Of a stretch of 64,000 nucleotides of DNA, positions 38,460 through 47,272 are shown piece after piece. How positions within the stretch are numbered: position 1 is the first letter of the stretch; the number at the start of each line of letters is the position of its first letter. A model generated the notes under the pieces. That model searched no databases and was not told where the DNA came from. It was given only the letters and a program-made list of their open reading frames with translations. Origin of the DNA: Comamonas sp. JUb58 (lineage in GTDB: Bacteria; Pseudomonadota; Gammaproteobacteria; Burkholderiales; Burkholderiaceae_C); assembly GCF_004364775.1 (NCBI RefSeq), contig NZ_SOAL01000008.1, positions 1 through 64,000 of the forward strand, given 5' to 3'. The translations under genes and the position numbers were made by a program.

Positions 38460-39434
38460 ATGCAACGCCAACCATTCATCCGTACTGCGCTACGCACCGC
38501 CATTGGCGCTGCCGCCCTGGCCCTGGCTGCCAGCGGCTTTGCGCAAACCTACCCGGCCAAGCCGGTGCGCGTGGTCATTCCCTTCCCGCCGGGCGGCACG
38601 CTCGATACGGTGGGCCGCATGCTGGGGCAGAAGCTGGCCGACCAGCTGGGCCAGCCCTTTGTGATCGAGAACAAGCCCGGCGCCAGCGGCGTGATCGGCG
38701 GTGAGACGGTGGCCCGCGCCCCGGCTGACGGCTACACCTTGCTGTTCAGCGCCTCCACGCATGTCACAGCGCCGCTGACCCTCAAGTCCGTGCCCTACAA
38801 CGTGACGCAGGACTTTGCGCCGATCGCGCTGGTGGCGAAGGCCCCGCTGTCGGTGGCCATCAACAAGAACCTGCCGGTGACCGATATCAAGTCGCTCATC
38901 GCCTACGGCAAGGCCAACCCCGGCAAGATGACCTTTGCCGTGGGCTCGCTGGGCTCGGCCGGGCATTTGTCGACCGAGCTGCTCAAACGCGCGGGCGGGC
39001 TGGATTACCTGATCGTTCCCTACAAAGGCACGGCGCCCGCGTTCCAGGATTTGATCGGCGGGCAGATCGACGGCTTTATCGACCCCATCCTTGGCTCGCT
39101 CCAGTACCACAAGGGCGGCATGCTGCGCGTGGTGGCCGTCACCTCGGCCCAGCGCGTGCCCAGCCTCCCGGATGTGCCCACCGTCGCCGAAACCATTCCC
39201 GGCTATGAGTTCTACAGCTGGTATGGCCTGTGGGCGCCGGCCAAGACGCCGCCCGCACTGGTGCAGCGCCTGAACGCCGAGGTCAACAAGGCCCTGGCCG
39301 AGATGGGCCCCAAGCTCAAGGAGCAAGGCCTGCTGTCCACCCCCGGCAGCGTGGAGGACTTTGCCAAGTTCCAGCGCAGCGAGATCGAGCGGGCACAAAA
39401 GATCGTGAGCGAGGGGAACATCCGTGCCGAATGA
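38460..39434 (+). CDS. Bug-family tripartite tricarboxylate receptor
   Basis: A 324-residue periplasmic solute receptor with a signal peptide ending AASGFAQ. The Bug motifs are YPAKPVRVVIPFPPGGTLDTVGR, VIENKPGASGVIGGE, VARAPADGYTLLF, and a C-terminal LWAPAKTPPALVQRLN. It would capture a carboxylate such as tartrate. No TctA/TctB membrane genes are nearby, so it is an orphan, as is common in Comamonadaceae. It overlaps the following SDR gene. Confidence 0.95.
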   Translation: MQRQPFIRTALRTAIGAAALALAASGFAQTYPAKPVRVVIPFPPGGTLDTVGRMLGQKLADQLGQPFVIENKPGASGVIGGETVARAPADGYTLLFSASTHVTAPLTLKSVPYNVTQDFAPIALVAKAPLSVAINKNLPVTDIKSLIAYGKANPGKMTFAVGSLGSAGHLSTELLKRAGGLDYLIVPYKGTAPAFQDLIGGQIDGFIDPILGSLQYHKGGMLRVVAVTSAQRVPSLPDVPTVAETIPGYEFYSWYGLWAPAKTPPALVQRLNAEVNKALAEMGPKLKEQGLLSTPGSVEDFAKFQRSEIERAQKIVSEGNIRAE

Positions 39435-40122
39435 CGCCAGCCATGTCGTCGTGACCGGTGCCAGCAGTGGCATTGGCCGCGCCATTGCCCAGGGGCTGCT
39501 GGCGGCGGGCTGGCGCGTCACGGGGCTGGACCTGGCGCCGGCCGCCATCGTGCATGGCAGCTATGCGCATGTGCCGGTCGATCTGACGGACGGCGCCGCC
39601 ATTGCACGCAGCGCTGCAGACCTGCCCGCCGTCGATGCACTGGTGCATGCTGCGGGCGTGTTGCGAGTGGGCGCGCTGGGCCAGCTTGACCATGACGGCG
39701 GCGCGCTGATGTGGCGCCTGCATGTGGATGCCGCCACGCGCCTGGCCGATGCCATCGTGCCAGCCATGGCGCAGCGCGGCCAGGGCCGGGTCGTGTTTAT
39801 TGGTAGCCGGGTGGCGCAGGGCATGGCCGGGCGCGGCCAGTATGCGGCCACCAAGGCGGCCTTGATCGCGCTGGCGCGCAGCTGGGCGGCCGAGGTGGCT
39901 GCGCAGGGCGTGACCGTGAATGTGGTCTCGCCCGCAGCCACCGCAACGGGCATGTTGAACGACCCGGCCCGCGCCGGCAGTGCGCCGCGCCTGCCACCCA
40001 TCGGCCGCCTGATCGAGCCGGCCGAGATCGCCGCCCTGGTGGGCTTTCTTTTGTCTCCGGCGGCGGCAGCCATTACCGGGCAGGACATCGCCATCTGTGG
40101 TGGCTCGTCTCTGGCCCGCTGA
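39424..40122 (+). CDS. SDR-family oxidoreductase in the D-tartrate-type locus
   Basis: A 232-residue classical SDR starting with GTG at 39424, overlapping the receptor gene by 11 bases. TGASSGIG is at 11-18, catalytic S128, Y140 and K144 (YAATK), and the PAATATGML loop follows. Cotranscription with the receptor and tarD suggests it oxidises or reduces a hydroxy-acid in the same pathway. Confidence 0.92.
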   Translation: MPNDASHVVVTGASSGIGRAIAQGLLAAGWRVTGLDLAPAAIVHGSYAHVPVDLTDGAAIARSAADLPAVDALVHAAGVLRVGALGQLDHDGGALMWRLHVDAATRLADAIVPAMAQRGQGRVVFIGSRVAQGMAGRGQYAATKAALIALARSWAAEVAAQGVTVNVVSPAATATGMLNDPARAGSAPRLPPIGRLIEPAEIAALVGFLLSPAAAAITGQDIAICGGSSLAR

Positions 40123-40149
40123 TATTTCATCCCCCCATTTTCACAACCG

Positions 40150-41325
40150 ATGACCACCATGAAGATCGTCAACATCCTCGAATCCACCCGTCCCATCAAG
40201 TCGGACATCCGCAACGCCTACATCGACTTCTCCAAGATGACCTTGAGCCTGGTCGCCGTGGTCACCGATGTGATCCGCGATGGCAAGCCTGTCATCGGCT
40301 ACGGCTTCAACTCCAACGGCCGCTACGGCCAGGGCGCGCTGATGCGCGACCGCTTTATCCCCCGCGTGCTGGAGGCCGAGCCCGGCAGCCTGTTGGACGA
40401 GACCGGTGAGAACCTGGACCCGCACAAGGTCTGGGCGCGCATGATGATCAATGAAAAGCCCGGCGGCCATGGCGAGCGCTCGGTGGCTGTCGGCACCATC
40501 GACATGGCTGTGTGGGATGCCACGGCCAAGATCACCGGCAAGCCCTTGTTCCAGCTGCTGGCCGAGCGCTATGGCAACGGCACGCCCAACCCGCGCGTGT
40601 TTGTCTATGCCGCCGGCGGCTACTACTACCCCGGCAAGGGCCTGGATGGTTTGAAGAAGGAGATGGAAAGCTACCTGGCGCGCGGCTACTCGGTGGTCAA
40701 GATGAAGATCGGCGGCGCTACTCTTGCCGAGGACTGCGAGCGCATTGAATCGGTGCTGAAGATCCTGGGCCCGGGCCAGCAACTGGCGGTGGATGCCAAT
40801 GGTCGCTTTGACCTGCAGACCGCCATCGACTACGGCAAGGCGCTGTCGCAGTACCCGCTGTTCTGGTACGAAGAGGCCGGTGACCCGCTGGACTTTGAAC
40901 TGCAGGCCAAGCTGGGCGAGGTCTACAAGGGCCCCATGGCCACCGGGGAGAACCTGTTCTCCATGCAGGATGCCCGCAACCTGATCCGCCACGGCGGCAT
41001 GCACAAGGACCGCGACTGGCTGCAGTTTGACTGCGCGCTGAGCTATGGCCTGGTGGAATACCTGCGCACCCTGGACATGCTCAAGGAATACGGCTGGTCG
41101 CCCAGCCGCTGCATTCCCCACGGCGGGCACCAGATGTCGCTGGCCATTGCCGCAGGCCTGGGCCTGGGTGGCAACGAGAGCTACCCGGACCTGTTCCAGC
41201 CCTATGGCGGCTTCCCCGATGGCGTGAAGGTGGACAACGGCTATGTCACCCTGCCAGCGTTGCCGGGCATCGGCTTTGAAGGCAAGTCCGATCTGATCGC
41301 GGAGATGCGGGCCCTGGCGTCTTGA
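40150..41325 (+). CDS. tarD: D(-)-tartrate dehydratase (TarD family, enolase superfamily)
   Basis: A 391-residue mandelate-racemase/enolase-superfamily enzyme. It resembles the characterised Bradyrhizobium D-tartrate dehydratase over its whole length (recalled, not searched). Visible catalytic parts are K184/K186 in VVKMKIGG, metal ligands D215 (DANGRF), E241 (YEEAGDP) and E267 (TGENLFS), and H324 in PHGGHQMSL. The reaction converts D-tartrate to oxaloacetate. The receptor and SDR genes before it fit uptake and processing of a hydroxy-dicarboxylate. It is followed by a strong terminator. Confidence 0.9.
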   Translation: MTTMKIVNILESTRPIKSDIRNAYIDFSKMTLSLVAVVTDVIRDGKPVIGYGFNSNGRYGQGALMRDRFIPRVLEAEPGSLLDETGENLDPHKVWARMMINEKPGGHGERSVAVGTIDMAVWDATAKITGKPLFQLLAERYGNGTPNPRVFVYAAGGYYYPGKGLDGLKKEMESYLARGYSVVKMKIGGATLAEDCERIESVLKILGPGQQLAVDANGRFDLQTAIDYGKALSQYPLFWYEEAGDPLDFELQAKLGEVYKGPMATGENLFSMQDARNLIRHGGMHKDRDWLQFDCALSYGLVEYLRTLDMLKEYGWSPSRCIPHGGHQMSLAIAAGLGLGGNESYPDLFQPYGGFPDGVKVDNGYVTLPALPGIGFEGKSDLIAEMRALAS

Positions 41326-41332
41326 TCGTGTC

Positions 41333-41376
41333 CGGCCACAAGCGCTTGGGAACAGGGCGCTTGCGGCCATTATTTT
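41333..41376 (+). terminator. Terminator after tarD
   Basis: GGCCACAAGCGC (from 41334) pairs with GGCGCTTGCGGCC (to 41367), followed by the T-rich ATTATTTT. It closes the 37205-41325 gene group. The next 300 bases, up to the operator at 41678, hold no supported gene. Confidence 0.8.
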
Positions 41377-41677
41377 GAGAATCGGCAAGTGGTCGCGCCA
41401 GGCGACGCTTGCCACGGCCTTCCCCAGCGGCGCCTTCTATGCGCCTTTGCGCCTCTGCTTGTCTAAAGCCGAGGCGTTTTCTTTTTGGGCCATGCCTGCT
41501 GGGGCATGCACAACTGTCGCCTGGAGCAGGGCGCCTTTGGCAGTTTCTTAGGCCTTTGATGCCGGCCAGCACCGCCCGTGCATCGGCCTCCCAAGCCCCG
41601 TCCACCAGGGGCAAAAACACACAGCGCCCAGCGACCAAGGGTTAGCACTGAAAGCCATTCAGGCTTTTGTTTGTACT

Positions 41678-41699
41678 ATTTACCTGTCGGCAGGTATGT
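41678..41699. promoter_or_regulatory. Candidate TetR operator in front of the CoA-catabolic operon
   Basis: A palindrome with arms TACCTG and CAGGTA around TCGG (core 41681-41696) within ATTTACC-x-GTCGGCA-x-GTA. A closely similar sequence lies at 53543-53564 in front of the enoyl-CoA hydratase. The TetR gene at 51575 lies between the two target groups and is the likely binder. Confidence 0.65.
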
Positions 41700-41774
41700 A
41701 GTCCAACACCAAGATCTGGACGGCCGGCCAAAGACACGGTTCATCGCAAAAAAAGAGCTGATCAAGGAGACAAC

Positions 41775-42998
41775 GTGAAATCTTTTCGCCCGCATGCATT
41801 GCTTTTGTCGTTACTCGCGGCCATGGCCGCACCGTCCGCTTCCTGGGCCCAGGTCAGTGATGACGTGGTCCGCATTGGTGTGATGGGGGACCAGACGGGG
41901 CCTTATTCGGGCAACGGCGGTCCCGGCCATGCGCTGGCCGTCAAGATGGCGGTCGAGGACTTTGGTGGCAAGGTGCTGGGCAAGCCCATCGAGGTGGTGG
42001 TAGCGGATGACCAGAACAAGCCCGATATCGGCCTGAGCATCACCCGCCGCTGGCTGGATGTGGAGAAGTTCGACACGATCGTCGGCAACTCGGCCTCGTC
42101 GATCGCGCTGACGGTGGCCCAGCTGATGAAGGAGCGCAGCAAGCCCTACCTGATCGCAGGCACCACGACGGCCGACCTGACCAACAAGGCTTGCTCGCCG
42201 ATGAATTTCAACTTTGTCGCCGACTCCTACGCCATGCCCAAGGCAGGGGTGAAGGCGCTGATGAAGCAGGGCGTCAAGAGCTTCTACTTCATCGCGGTGG
42301 ACTATGCCTTTGGCCAGGCCTACCTGGACGAGGCCACCCGCTTTATCAAAGAGGGCGGCGGCAAGGTGACCGGGGTCACGCGCCATCCGCTGGGCACGGC
42401 CGATTTCTCGTCTTACCTGCTGCAGGCACAGGCCAGCGGTGCCGAGGCGATTGTCATCATCAACGCCGGGTTGGACCTGTCCAACGCCCTCAAGCAAGCG
42501 GCCGAGTACCGCATTGCGCGGGGCGGCCAGAAGGTCGCCGTGTTTGGCATGACGATCAACAGCGTCACCGCCATGGGCCTGGATGTGGCCCAGGGCCTGC
42601 AGCTGGCGCTGCCCTTTTACTGGGACCAGAACGACGAGACCCGGGCCTGGTCCAAGCGCTTCATGGCACGCTACAACAATGGCGCGCCCACTTATTTGAT
42701 GGCCGGTGCCTACAGCGCCACCATGCACTACCTGCAGGCGGTGCAGGCCGCTGGCACCGACGAGGGCAAGGCCGTGGCGGCCAAGATCCGCGAGCTGCCA
42801 GTCAACGATTTCTTCTCCAAGCAGATCAAGGTGCGGGCCGATGGCCAGGTGTTGCGTCCGCTCTATGCAGTGCAGGTCAAGACGCCGGCAGAGTCCAAGG
42901 CCAAGTTCGACTACTACAAGATCATCGGCACCATCGCGCCTGAAGAGGCCTGGCGCCCCGCCTCCGAAAGCGCCTGCGACCTGCTCAAGGGGCAGTGA
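41775..42998 (+). CDS. LivK-type ABC transporter substrate-binding protein
   Basis: A 407-residue periplasmic binding protein starting with GTG at 41775; AAGGAG lies 5 bases before it, and the start gives a clean signal peptide ending SASWAQ. The type I fold shows VVRIGVMGDQTGPYSGNGGPGHALAVKMAVEDFGG and NKACSPMNFNFV. This group binds branched-chain amino acids, amides or aromatic acids. No ABC permease or ATPase genes follow, so it must work with distant components. It is the first gene of the operon behind the candidate TetR operator. Confidence 0.92.
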   Translation: MKSFRPHALLLSLLAAMAAPSASWAQVSDDVVRIGVMGDQTGPYSGNGGPGHALAVKMAVEDFGGKVLGKPIEVVVADDQNKPDIGLSITRRWLDVEKFDTIVGNSASSIALTVAQLMKERSKPYLIAGTTTADLTNKACSPMNFNFVADSYAMPKAGVKALMKQGVKSFYFIAVDYAFGQAYLDEATRFIKEGGGKVTGVTRHPLGTADFSSYLLQAQASGAEAIVIINAGLDLSNALKQAAEYRIARGGQKVAVFGMTINSVTAMGLDVAQGLQLALPFYWDQNDETRAWSKRFMARYNNGAPTYLMAGAYSATMHYLQAVQAAGTDEGKAVAAKIRELPVNDFFSKQIKVRADGQVLRPLYAVQVKTPAESKAKFDYYKIIGTIAPEEAWRPASESACDLLKGQ

Positions 42999-43828
42999 TG
43001 GGCCGCACACTCGTCACCGGTGCCGCACGCGGCATTGGCCGCGCCATTGCGCTGCGCCTGGCCCAAGACGCCCATGACCAGGGCGCTAGGGCGCAGCTGA
43101 CCCTGCTGGACCAGCATGCCGCCGAGCTGGATGCGCTGGCCGCCGAGCTGCAAGCGCTGGGCGCCCAGGTCCAGGTGCTGGCGGGTGATCTGTCGGGGCT
43201 GGACTTTGCCGCCCAGGCGGTGGCCGCTGCCGTGCAGCACTGGGGCGGGCTCGATGGCCTGGTCAGCAATGCTGGCGCGGCCTTTCCCGGTGCCTTGAGC
43301 GATTACCCAGTCGCCGACTGGGACCGAACCTTTGCGCTCAACGCACGGGCGCCGCTGTTGCTGGCCCAGGCGGCCCTGGCGCCGCTGCGTGCCAGTGGCG
43401 GCAGCATCGTGGTCATCACCTCGGTGTCGGCCAGCCATGCCACACCACCGCTGGGCGCCTACAGCGCCAGCAAGGCGGCTGCGCTGATGCTGGTGCGCCA
43501 GCTGGCGACCGAGTGGGGGCCGCTGGGTGTGCGCATCAATGCGCTCTCGCCCGGTTTGATCGCCACGCCCGGTACCGCGCTGGCCTATGCCGATCCGGCC
43601 GCCAAGGCCCACCGTGAGCAGCGCGTGCCGCTGCGCCGCATTGGTGAGCCGGGTGATATAGCCGGTGCCGTCAGCTTTTTGCTGAGCGATGCGGCTGCCT
43701 ACATCAACGGCGCCGAGCTGGTGGTCGATGGCGGGCTGGCCCACACCCTGATGGCCTCGCTGCCCCAACAGGCCTGGCAGGACCAGGCGGCGCAGCGCTG
43801 CTTGCCCCAGGCCGCTGCCGCAGGCTAG
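42998..43828 (+). CDS. SDR-family oxidoreductase in the CoA-catabolic operon
   Basis: A 276-residue classical SDR; its ATG shares one base with the preceding TGA (TGATG). It has TGAARGIGRA near the start, NAG, a YSASK catalytic pair, and a VDGGLAHTLM ending. Translational coupling to the binding-protein gene suggests a role in oxidising the imported compound or a pathway hydroxyacyl intermediate. Confidence 0.93.
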   Translation: MGRTLVTGAARGIGRAIALRLAQDAHDQGARAQLTLLDQHAAELDALAAELQALGAQVQVLAGDLSGLDFAAQAVAAAVQHWGGLDGLVSNAGAAFPGALSDYPVADWDRTFALNARAPLLLAQAALAPLRASGGSIVVITSVSASHATPPLGAYSASKAAALMLVRQLATEWGPLGVRINALSPGLIATPGTALAYADPAAKAHREQRVPLRRIGEPGDIAGAVSFLLSDAAAYINGAELVVDGGLAHTLMASLPQQAWQDQAAQRCLPQAAAAG

Positions 43829-43880
43829 GCCGCAACGGGCCAGCCCCTAGCAACAACGTATTTTGTGATGGAGACCTGCC

Positions 43881-44864
43881 GTGTCTATCTCTCAAAAATT
43901 CAAGCGGGCCGCCAGCTGGGGCGTGCTCATCGGTGCCTGGGCCGGGGCCGTGGTGCAGGCGGCGGAGTTCCCTGACAAGCAGGTCACCATCGTCGTGCCG
44001 TATGCGGCCGGCGGCTTTACCGACCAGGTGGCCCGCGCCATTGCGCCGGTGCTGGCCGAGAAATGGGGCAAGCCGGTGGTGATCGACAACCGCCCCGGCG
44101 GCGGCACCACCATTGGCACGGCCCTGGTCGCCCGGGCCCCGGCCGATGGTCATACCCTGCTGCTGAGCAGCCTGGGCTATTTGACCAACCCGCTGATGAT
44201 GCCGCGCCTGCCCTATGACCCACAGGACCTCAAGCCGCTGATGATGGTGTCCGAGTCGCCCAGCGTGCTCTATGTCGGCAAGCAAGTGCCCGCCAACAAC
44301 CTGGCTGAGTTCGCCAGCTATATGCGCGCCAACGATGGCAAGGTGGCCTTCGCCTCGTCGGGCGTGGGCTCCAGCCCGCATATCTGTGCCGAGATGCTGG
44401 CCTCGGCCGTCGGCGCACACATCATCCACGCGCCGTACCGGGGCAATGCCCCGGCCTTGAATGCCTTGATGGCTGGCGAGGTAGCGGCCTTGCTGGATGC
44501 CCCCAGCTCGGTGAGCTATGTGCAGGCCGGGCGCATGAAGGTGCTGGGCGTTGCCAGCGACAAACCCGTGCGCAGCGCATTGCCGCTGACACCGTTTTCC
44601 CAGTCGTCCGCGCCCGAGCTCAAGCCCTACAGCTGCAGCAGCTTCTTTGGCTTCTTCATGCCCGCCAAGGTGCCCGCCGCACTGCAGCAGCGCATCTACC
44701 GCGATCTGCGTGCGGTGGTGGAAGTGCCCAGCGTGGCCGAGGGCGTCACCCGCCCCGGCGGCGAGCTGCACCTGCTCGGCCCCGAAGACTTCACGGCCTA
44801 CCTGGATGCCCAGCGCCCGCGCTGGGCCGCCGTGATCCGAGAAAAACACATTACCCAGGAATGA
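43881..44864 (+). CDS. Bug-family tripartite tricarboxylate receptor
   Basis: A 327-residue Bug receptor starting with GTG at 43881 after a GGAG site. The signal peptide ends AGAVVQAAEF. Motifs are FPDKQVTIVVPYAAGGFTDQVAR, VIDNRPGGGTTIG, VARAPADGHTLLL and FGFFMPAKVPAALQQR. A second solute receptor in the same operon as a LivK-type binding protein is unusual and suggests alternative uptake routes for the substrate. Confidence 0.94.
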   Translation: MSISQKFKRAASWGVLIGAWAGAVVQAAEFPDKQVTIVVPYAAGGFTDQVARAIAPVLAEKWGKPVVIDNRPGGGTTIGTALVARAPADGHTLLLSSLGYLTNPLMMPRLPYDPQDLKPLMMVSESPSVLYVGKQVPANNLAEFASYMRANDGKVAFASSGVGSSPHICAEMLASAVGAHIIHAPYRGNAPALNALMAGEVAALLDAPSSVSYVQAGRMKVLGVASDKPVRSALPLTPFSQSSAPELKPYSCSSFFGFFMPAKVPAALQQRIYRDLRAVVEVPSVAEGVTRPGGELHLLGPEDFTAYLDAQRPRWAAVIREKHITQE

Positions 44865-44927
44865 GGGCAGGGGGCGCCCAGCCCCTGCCCGCCCCTTGTC
44901 GTTTGATTTGACCTTGAACCCGGAAAC

Positions 44928-46106
44928 ATGACAGCAACCACCGATCCCTATGCCGACTTTCGACAAACCCTGCGCGACTTTGCGCAGCAGCACTGCCCGC
45001 CCGCGCTGAAAGCCAAGGTCCGCGCCAACGAGAAGCTGGGCCGCGCCGAGATGAGCGAGTGGGCCAAGATCCTGCAGCGCAAGGGCTGGAGCGCCCCCAA
45101 CTGGCCGATCGAATGGGGCGGCACCGGCTGGGACATGCAGCAGCGCTACCTGTTTGAAGAAGTGATGGCGCAGGAAGACTGCCCGCCGCTCTACCACCAT
45201 GGCATCGGCCACATCGGCCCGGTGATCATGCACTTTGGCACGCCCGCGCAAAAGGAACGCTACCTGCCGCGCATTGTGGACGGCAGCGAGTGGTGGTGCC
45301 AGGGCTACTCCGAGCCCGGCGCCGGCTCCGACCTGGCCTCGCTGCGCACGGCAGCGGTGCGCGATGGCGATGACTATGTCATCAACGGCCAGAAGATCTG
45401 GACCTCCCATGCGCAGGAGGCGGACATGATGTACACCTTGGTGCGCACCTCCAAAGAGGGCAAGAAGCAGGCCGGCATCTCCCTGCTGCTGGTGCCGATG
45501 GACGCGCCCGGCATCGAGGTGCGCCCCATCCCGACGATTGACCACTGGCACCATGTCAACGAGGTGTTCTTGCGCGATGTGCGCGTGCCCGTTGCCAACC
45601 TGATTGGCGAAGAGGGCGGTGGCTGGGCCTGCGCCAAGTTCCTGCTCGACCGCGAGCGCCTGTCGCCCGCCACCGTGCCGCGCCTGGTGCGCCTGCTGGA
45701 GCAGATCGAGCAGCCGCTGCGCGAGCGCGGCCGTACACAACAAGGTGCCAGCCAGCACATGCTGCTGGAGCGCTTGTTCCTGGCGCAGGCAGCCGTGGCT
45801 GGCGCCAAGGAGATGCTGATCAGCGCCATTGATGAAGAGATGCAGGGCACCCTGGCCTCGTCCAAGTCTTCGGCGCTCAAGCTGTTCTGCTCCGACCTGG
45901 CCCAGCAGATCATCGGCATCGCCTTTGACATGAGCCCCGACTACGCGGCGCGCCTGATTCCGAGCCTGCCCGAGGACAGCACCGCCGATGTGGAGCTCAA
46001 GCGCGAGCTGATCCACACCTATCTCTTCTACCGCTCGCGCACCCTGGCCGGTGGTACCAGCGAAGTACAAAAAAACGTGATTGCACGCGATATCTTTGGA
46101 GCCTGA
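44928..46106 (+). CDS. Acyl-CoA dehydrogenase, large (PimC-like) subunit type
   Basis: A 392-residue flavin acyl-CoA dehydrogenase. Family marks are WPIEWGGTGWD, QGYSEPGAGSDLASLRTAAVRDGDDYVINGQKIWTSHAQEAD, and a C-terminal RSRTLAGGTSEVQKNVIARDIFG. It is followed 3 bases later by a second, shorter acyl-CoA dehydrogenase, as in two-subunit enzymes that act on dicarboxylyl-, cyclic or steroid-side-chain acyl-CoAs. FAD-dependent alpha,beta-dehydrogenation of a CoA thioester is the expected reaction. Confidence 0.94.
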   Translation: MTATTDPYADFRQTLRDFAQQHCPPALKAKVRANEKLGRAEMSEWAKILQRKGWSAPNWPIEWGGTGWDMQQRYLFEEVMAQEDCPPLYHHGIGHIGPVIMHFGTPAQKERYLPRIVDGSEWWCQGYSEPGAGSDLASLRTAAVRDGDDYVINGQKIWTSHAQEADMMYTLVRTSKEGKKQAGISLLLVPMDAPGIEVRPIPTIDHWHHVNEVFLRDVRVPVANLIGEEGGGWACAKFLLDRERLSPATVPRLVRLLEQIEQPLRERGRTQQGASQHMLLERLFLAQAAVAGAKEMLISAIDEEMQGTLASSKSSALKLFCSDLAQQIIGIAFDMSPDYAARLIPSLPEDSTADVELKRELIHTYLFYRSRTLAGGTSEVQKNVIARDIFGA

Positions 46107-46109
46107 CCC

Positions 46110-47261
46110 ATGCCTTTTCAAGCCTCTCCCATGTTTCCGGGCGACCTGTATGACACGACGATGCGGGTGGCCGCTGATGCTGCGGCGGTGAATGCCACGC
46201 TGACCGAGGCCCAGGCCTCCGACCAGGCCAGTGACAGCTGGCAGCAGTTTCTGGAGCTCGGCTGGCAAGCCGTGCTGGTGCCCGAGGCCAGTGGCGGCGC
46301 GGGCTCGACCTTTGCCGATGTGGCCTCGATCGCAGAGGCCGCTGGCCGCTATGGCCTGACCACGCCGCTGGTTGCGCGCTGCGCCGTGGTGCCAGCGGTG
46401 CTGGGCGCCATCCCCGGCCGCGACGATGTGGCCCAGATGCTGGGCCTGCTGGCCGCCGGCGAAGTCTCGATCGCCCCCGTGTTTGCGCATGACGGCAGCT
46501 GCAGCCTGACGGCGATGGTCGATGCCGAAGGTGTGCAACTGCAGGGCAGCCTGCGCGGCATCGACCTGAGCGAGCCCGCCAGCCATCTGCTCTTTCTGGC
46601 CCGCAGCACTGCTGGCGAAGCCTTGCTGCTGCTGGCCAGCCGCGATCAATTAGGCGGCAACCTGCAAAGCTGGGCGGGCCATGACGGCCGGCTGACGGCC
46701 GACCTGGCGCTGAAGGCCACGCGCCTGCCCGCCAGCGCCGTGCTGCAACGCGGCCGGGCGGCAGTGGCTGCGGCCGAGCGCGCCGGTACCGTGGGCGCGC
46801 TGGTCTGCTGCGCGCAGATCGTCGGCGCCATTGGCGCGATGGTGGAGCAGACCATCGAGTACCTGAACACGCGCCAGCAGTTTGGCGTGCAGCTGTCCAC
46901 CTTCCAGGCGCTGCGCCACCGCACGGTAGAGATGTATGTGGCCTATGAGAGCGTACGCGGCATGGTGCGCGAGCGCGTCGTGGCCTTTGACCTGGGGGAT
47001 GGCGATGCGCATGCGGTGGCGCTGCTCAAGCACTACCTGTCGATCGCTGCCCGCCAGGTGGGCGAGTCGGCGATCCAGCTGCATGGCGGCATTGGCATGT
47101 CGCGCGAGCTGCCTGCCGCCCGCCTGGCCATGCATGCGATTGGTTGCAGCCTGCAGTGGGGCGACCGCTACGAGCAGCTCGACAGCCTGGCAGCCGACAT
47201 GGCCGCCGAGATTGCGGCTGAAGTCGCTGCAGAATCGACACCCACCGCCGTCCGCGCCTGA
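46110..47261 (+). CDS. Acyl-CoA dehydrogenase, small (PimD-like) subunit type
   Basis: A 383-residue member with weaker conservation in the middle domain than its neighbour. It has the C-terminal blocks TIEYLNTRQQFGVQLSTFQALRHRTVEMYVAYE and AIQLHGGIGMSRELPAARL. Adjacent unequal acyl-CoA dehydrogenase genes usually form a heteromeric enzyme with shared FAD sites. The last 20 residues are a low-complexity Ala/Glu tail. Confidence 0.92.
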   Translation: MPFQASPMFPGDLYDTTMRVAADAAAVNATLTEAQASDQASDSWQQFLELGWQAVLVPEASGGAGSTFADVASIAEAAGRYGLTTPLVARCAVVPAVLGAIPGRDDVAQMLGLLAAGEVSIAPVFAHDGSCSLTAMVDAEGVQLQGSLRGIDLSEPASHLLFLARSTAGEALLLLASRDQLGGNLQSWAGHDGRLTADLALKATRLPASAVLQRGRAAVAAAERAGTVGALVCCAQIVGAIGAMVEQTIEYLNTRQQFGVQLSTFQALRHRTVEMYVAYESVRGMVRERVVAFDLGDGDAHAVALLKHYLSIAARQVGESAIQLHGGIGMSRELPAARLAMHAIGCSLQWGDRYEQLDSLAADMAAEIAAEVAAESTPTAVRA

Positions 47262-47272
47262 GAGGAGCCGCC

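Noticed and set aside
43704..46649. A 981-codon open frame on the minus strand across the catabolic operon
   Set aside because: It lies antisense to well-recognised receptor and acyl-CoA dehydrogenase genes. It is rich in His/Gln/Gly/Arg, as expected for the complement of GC-rich coding DNA, and has no motif.
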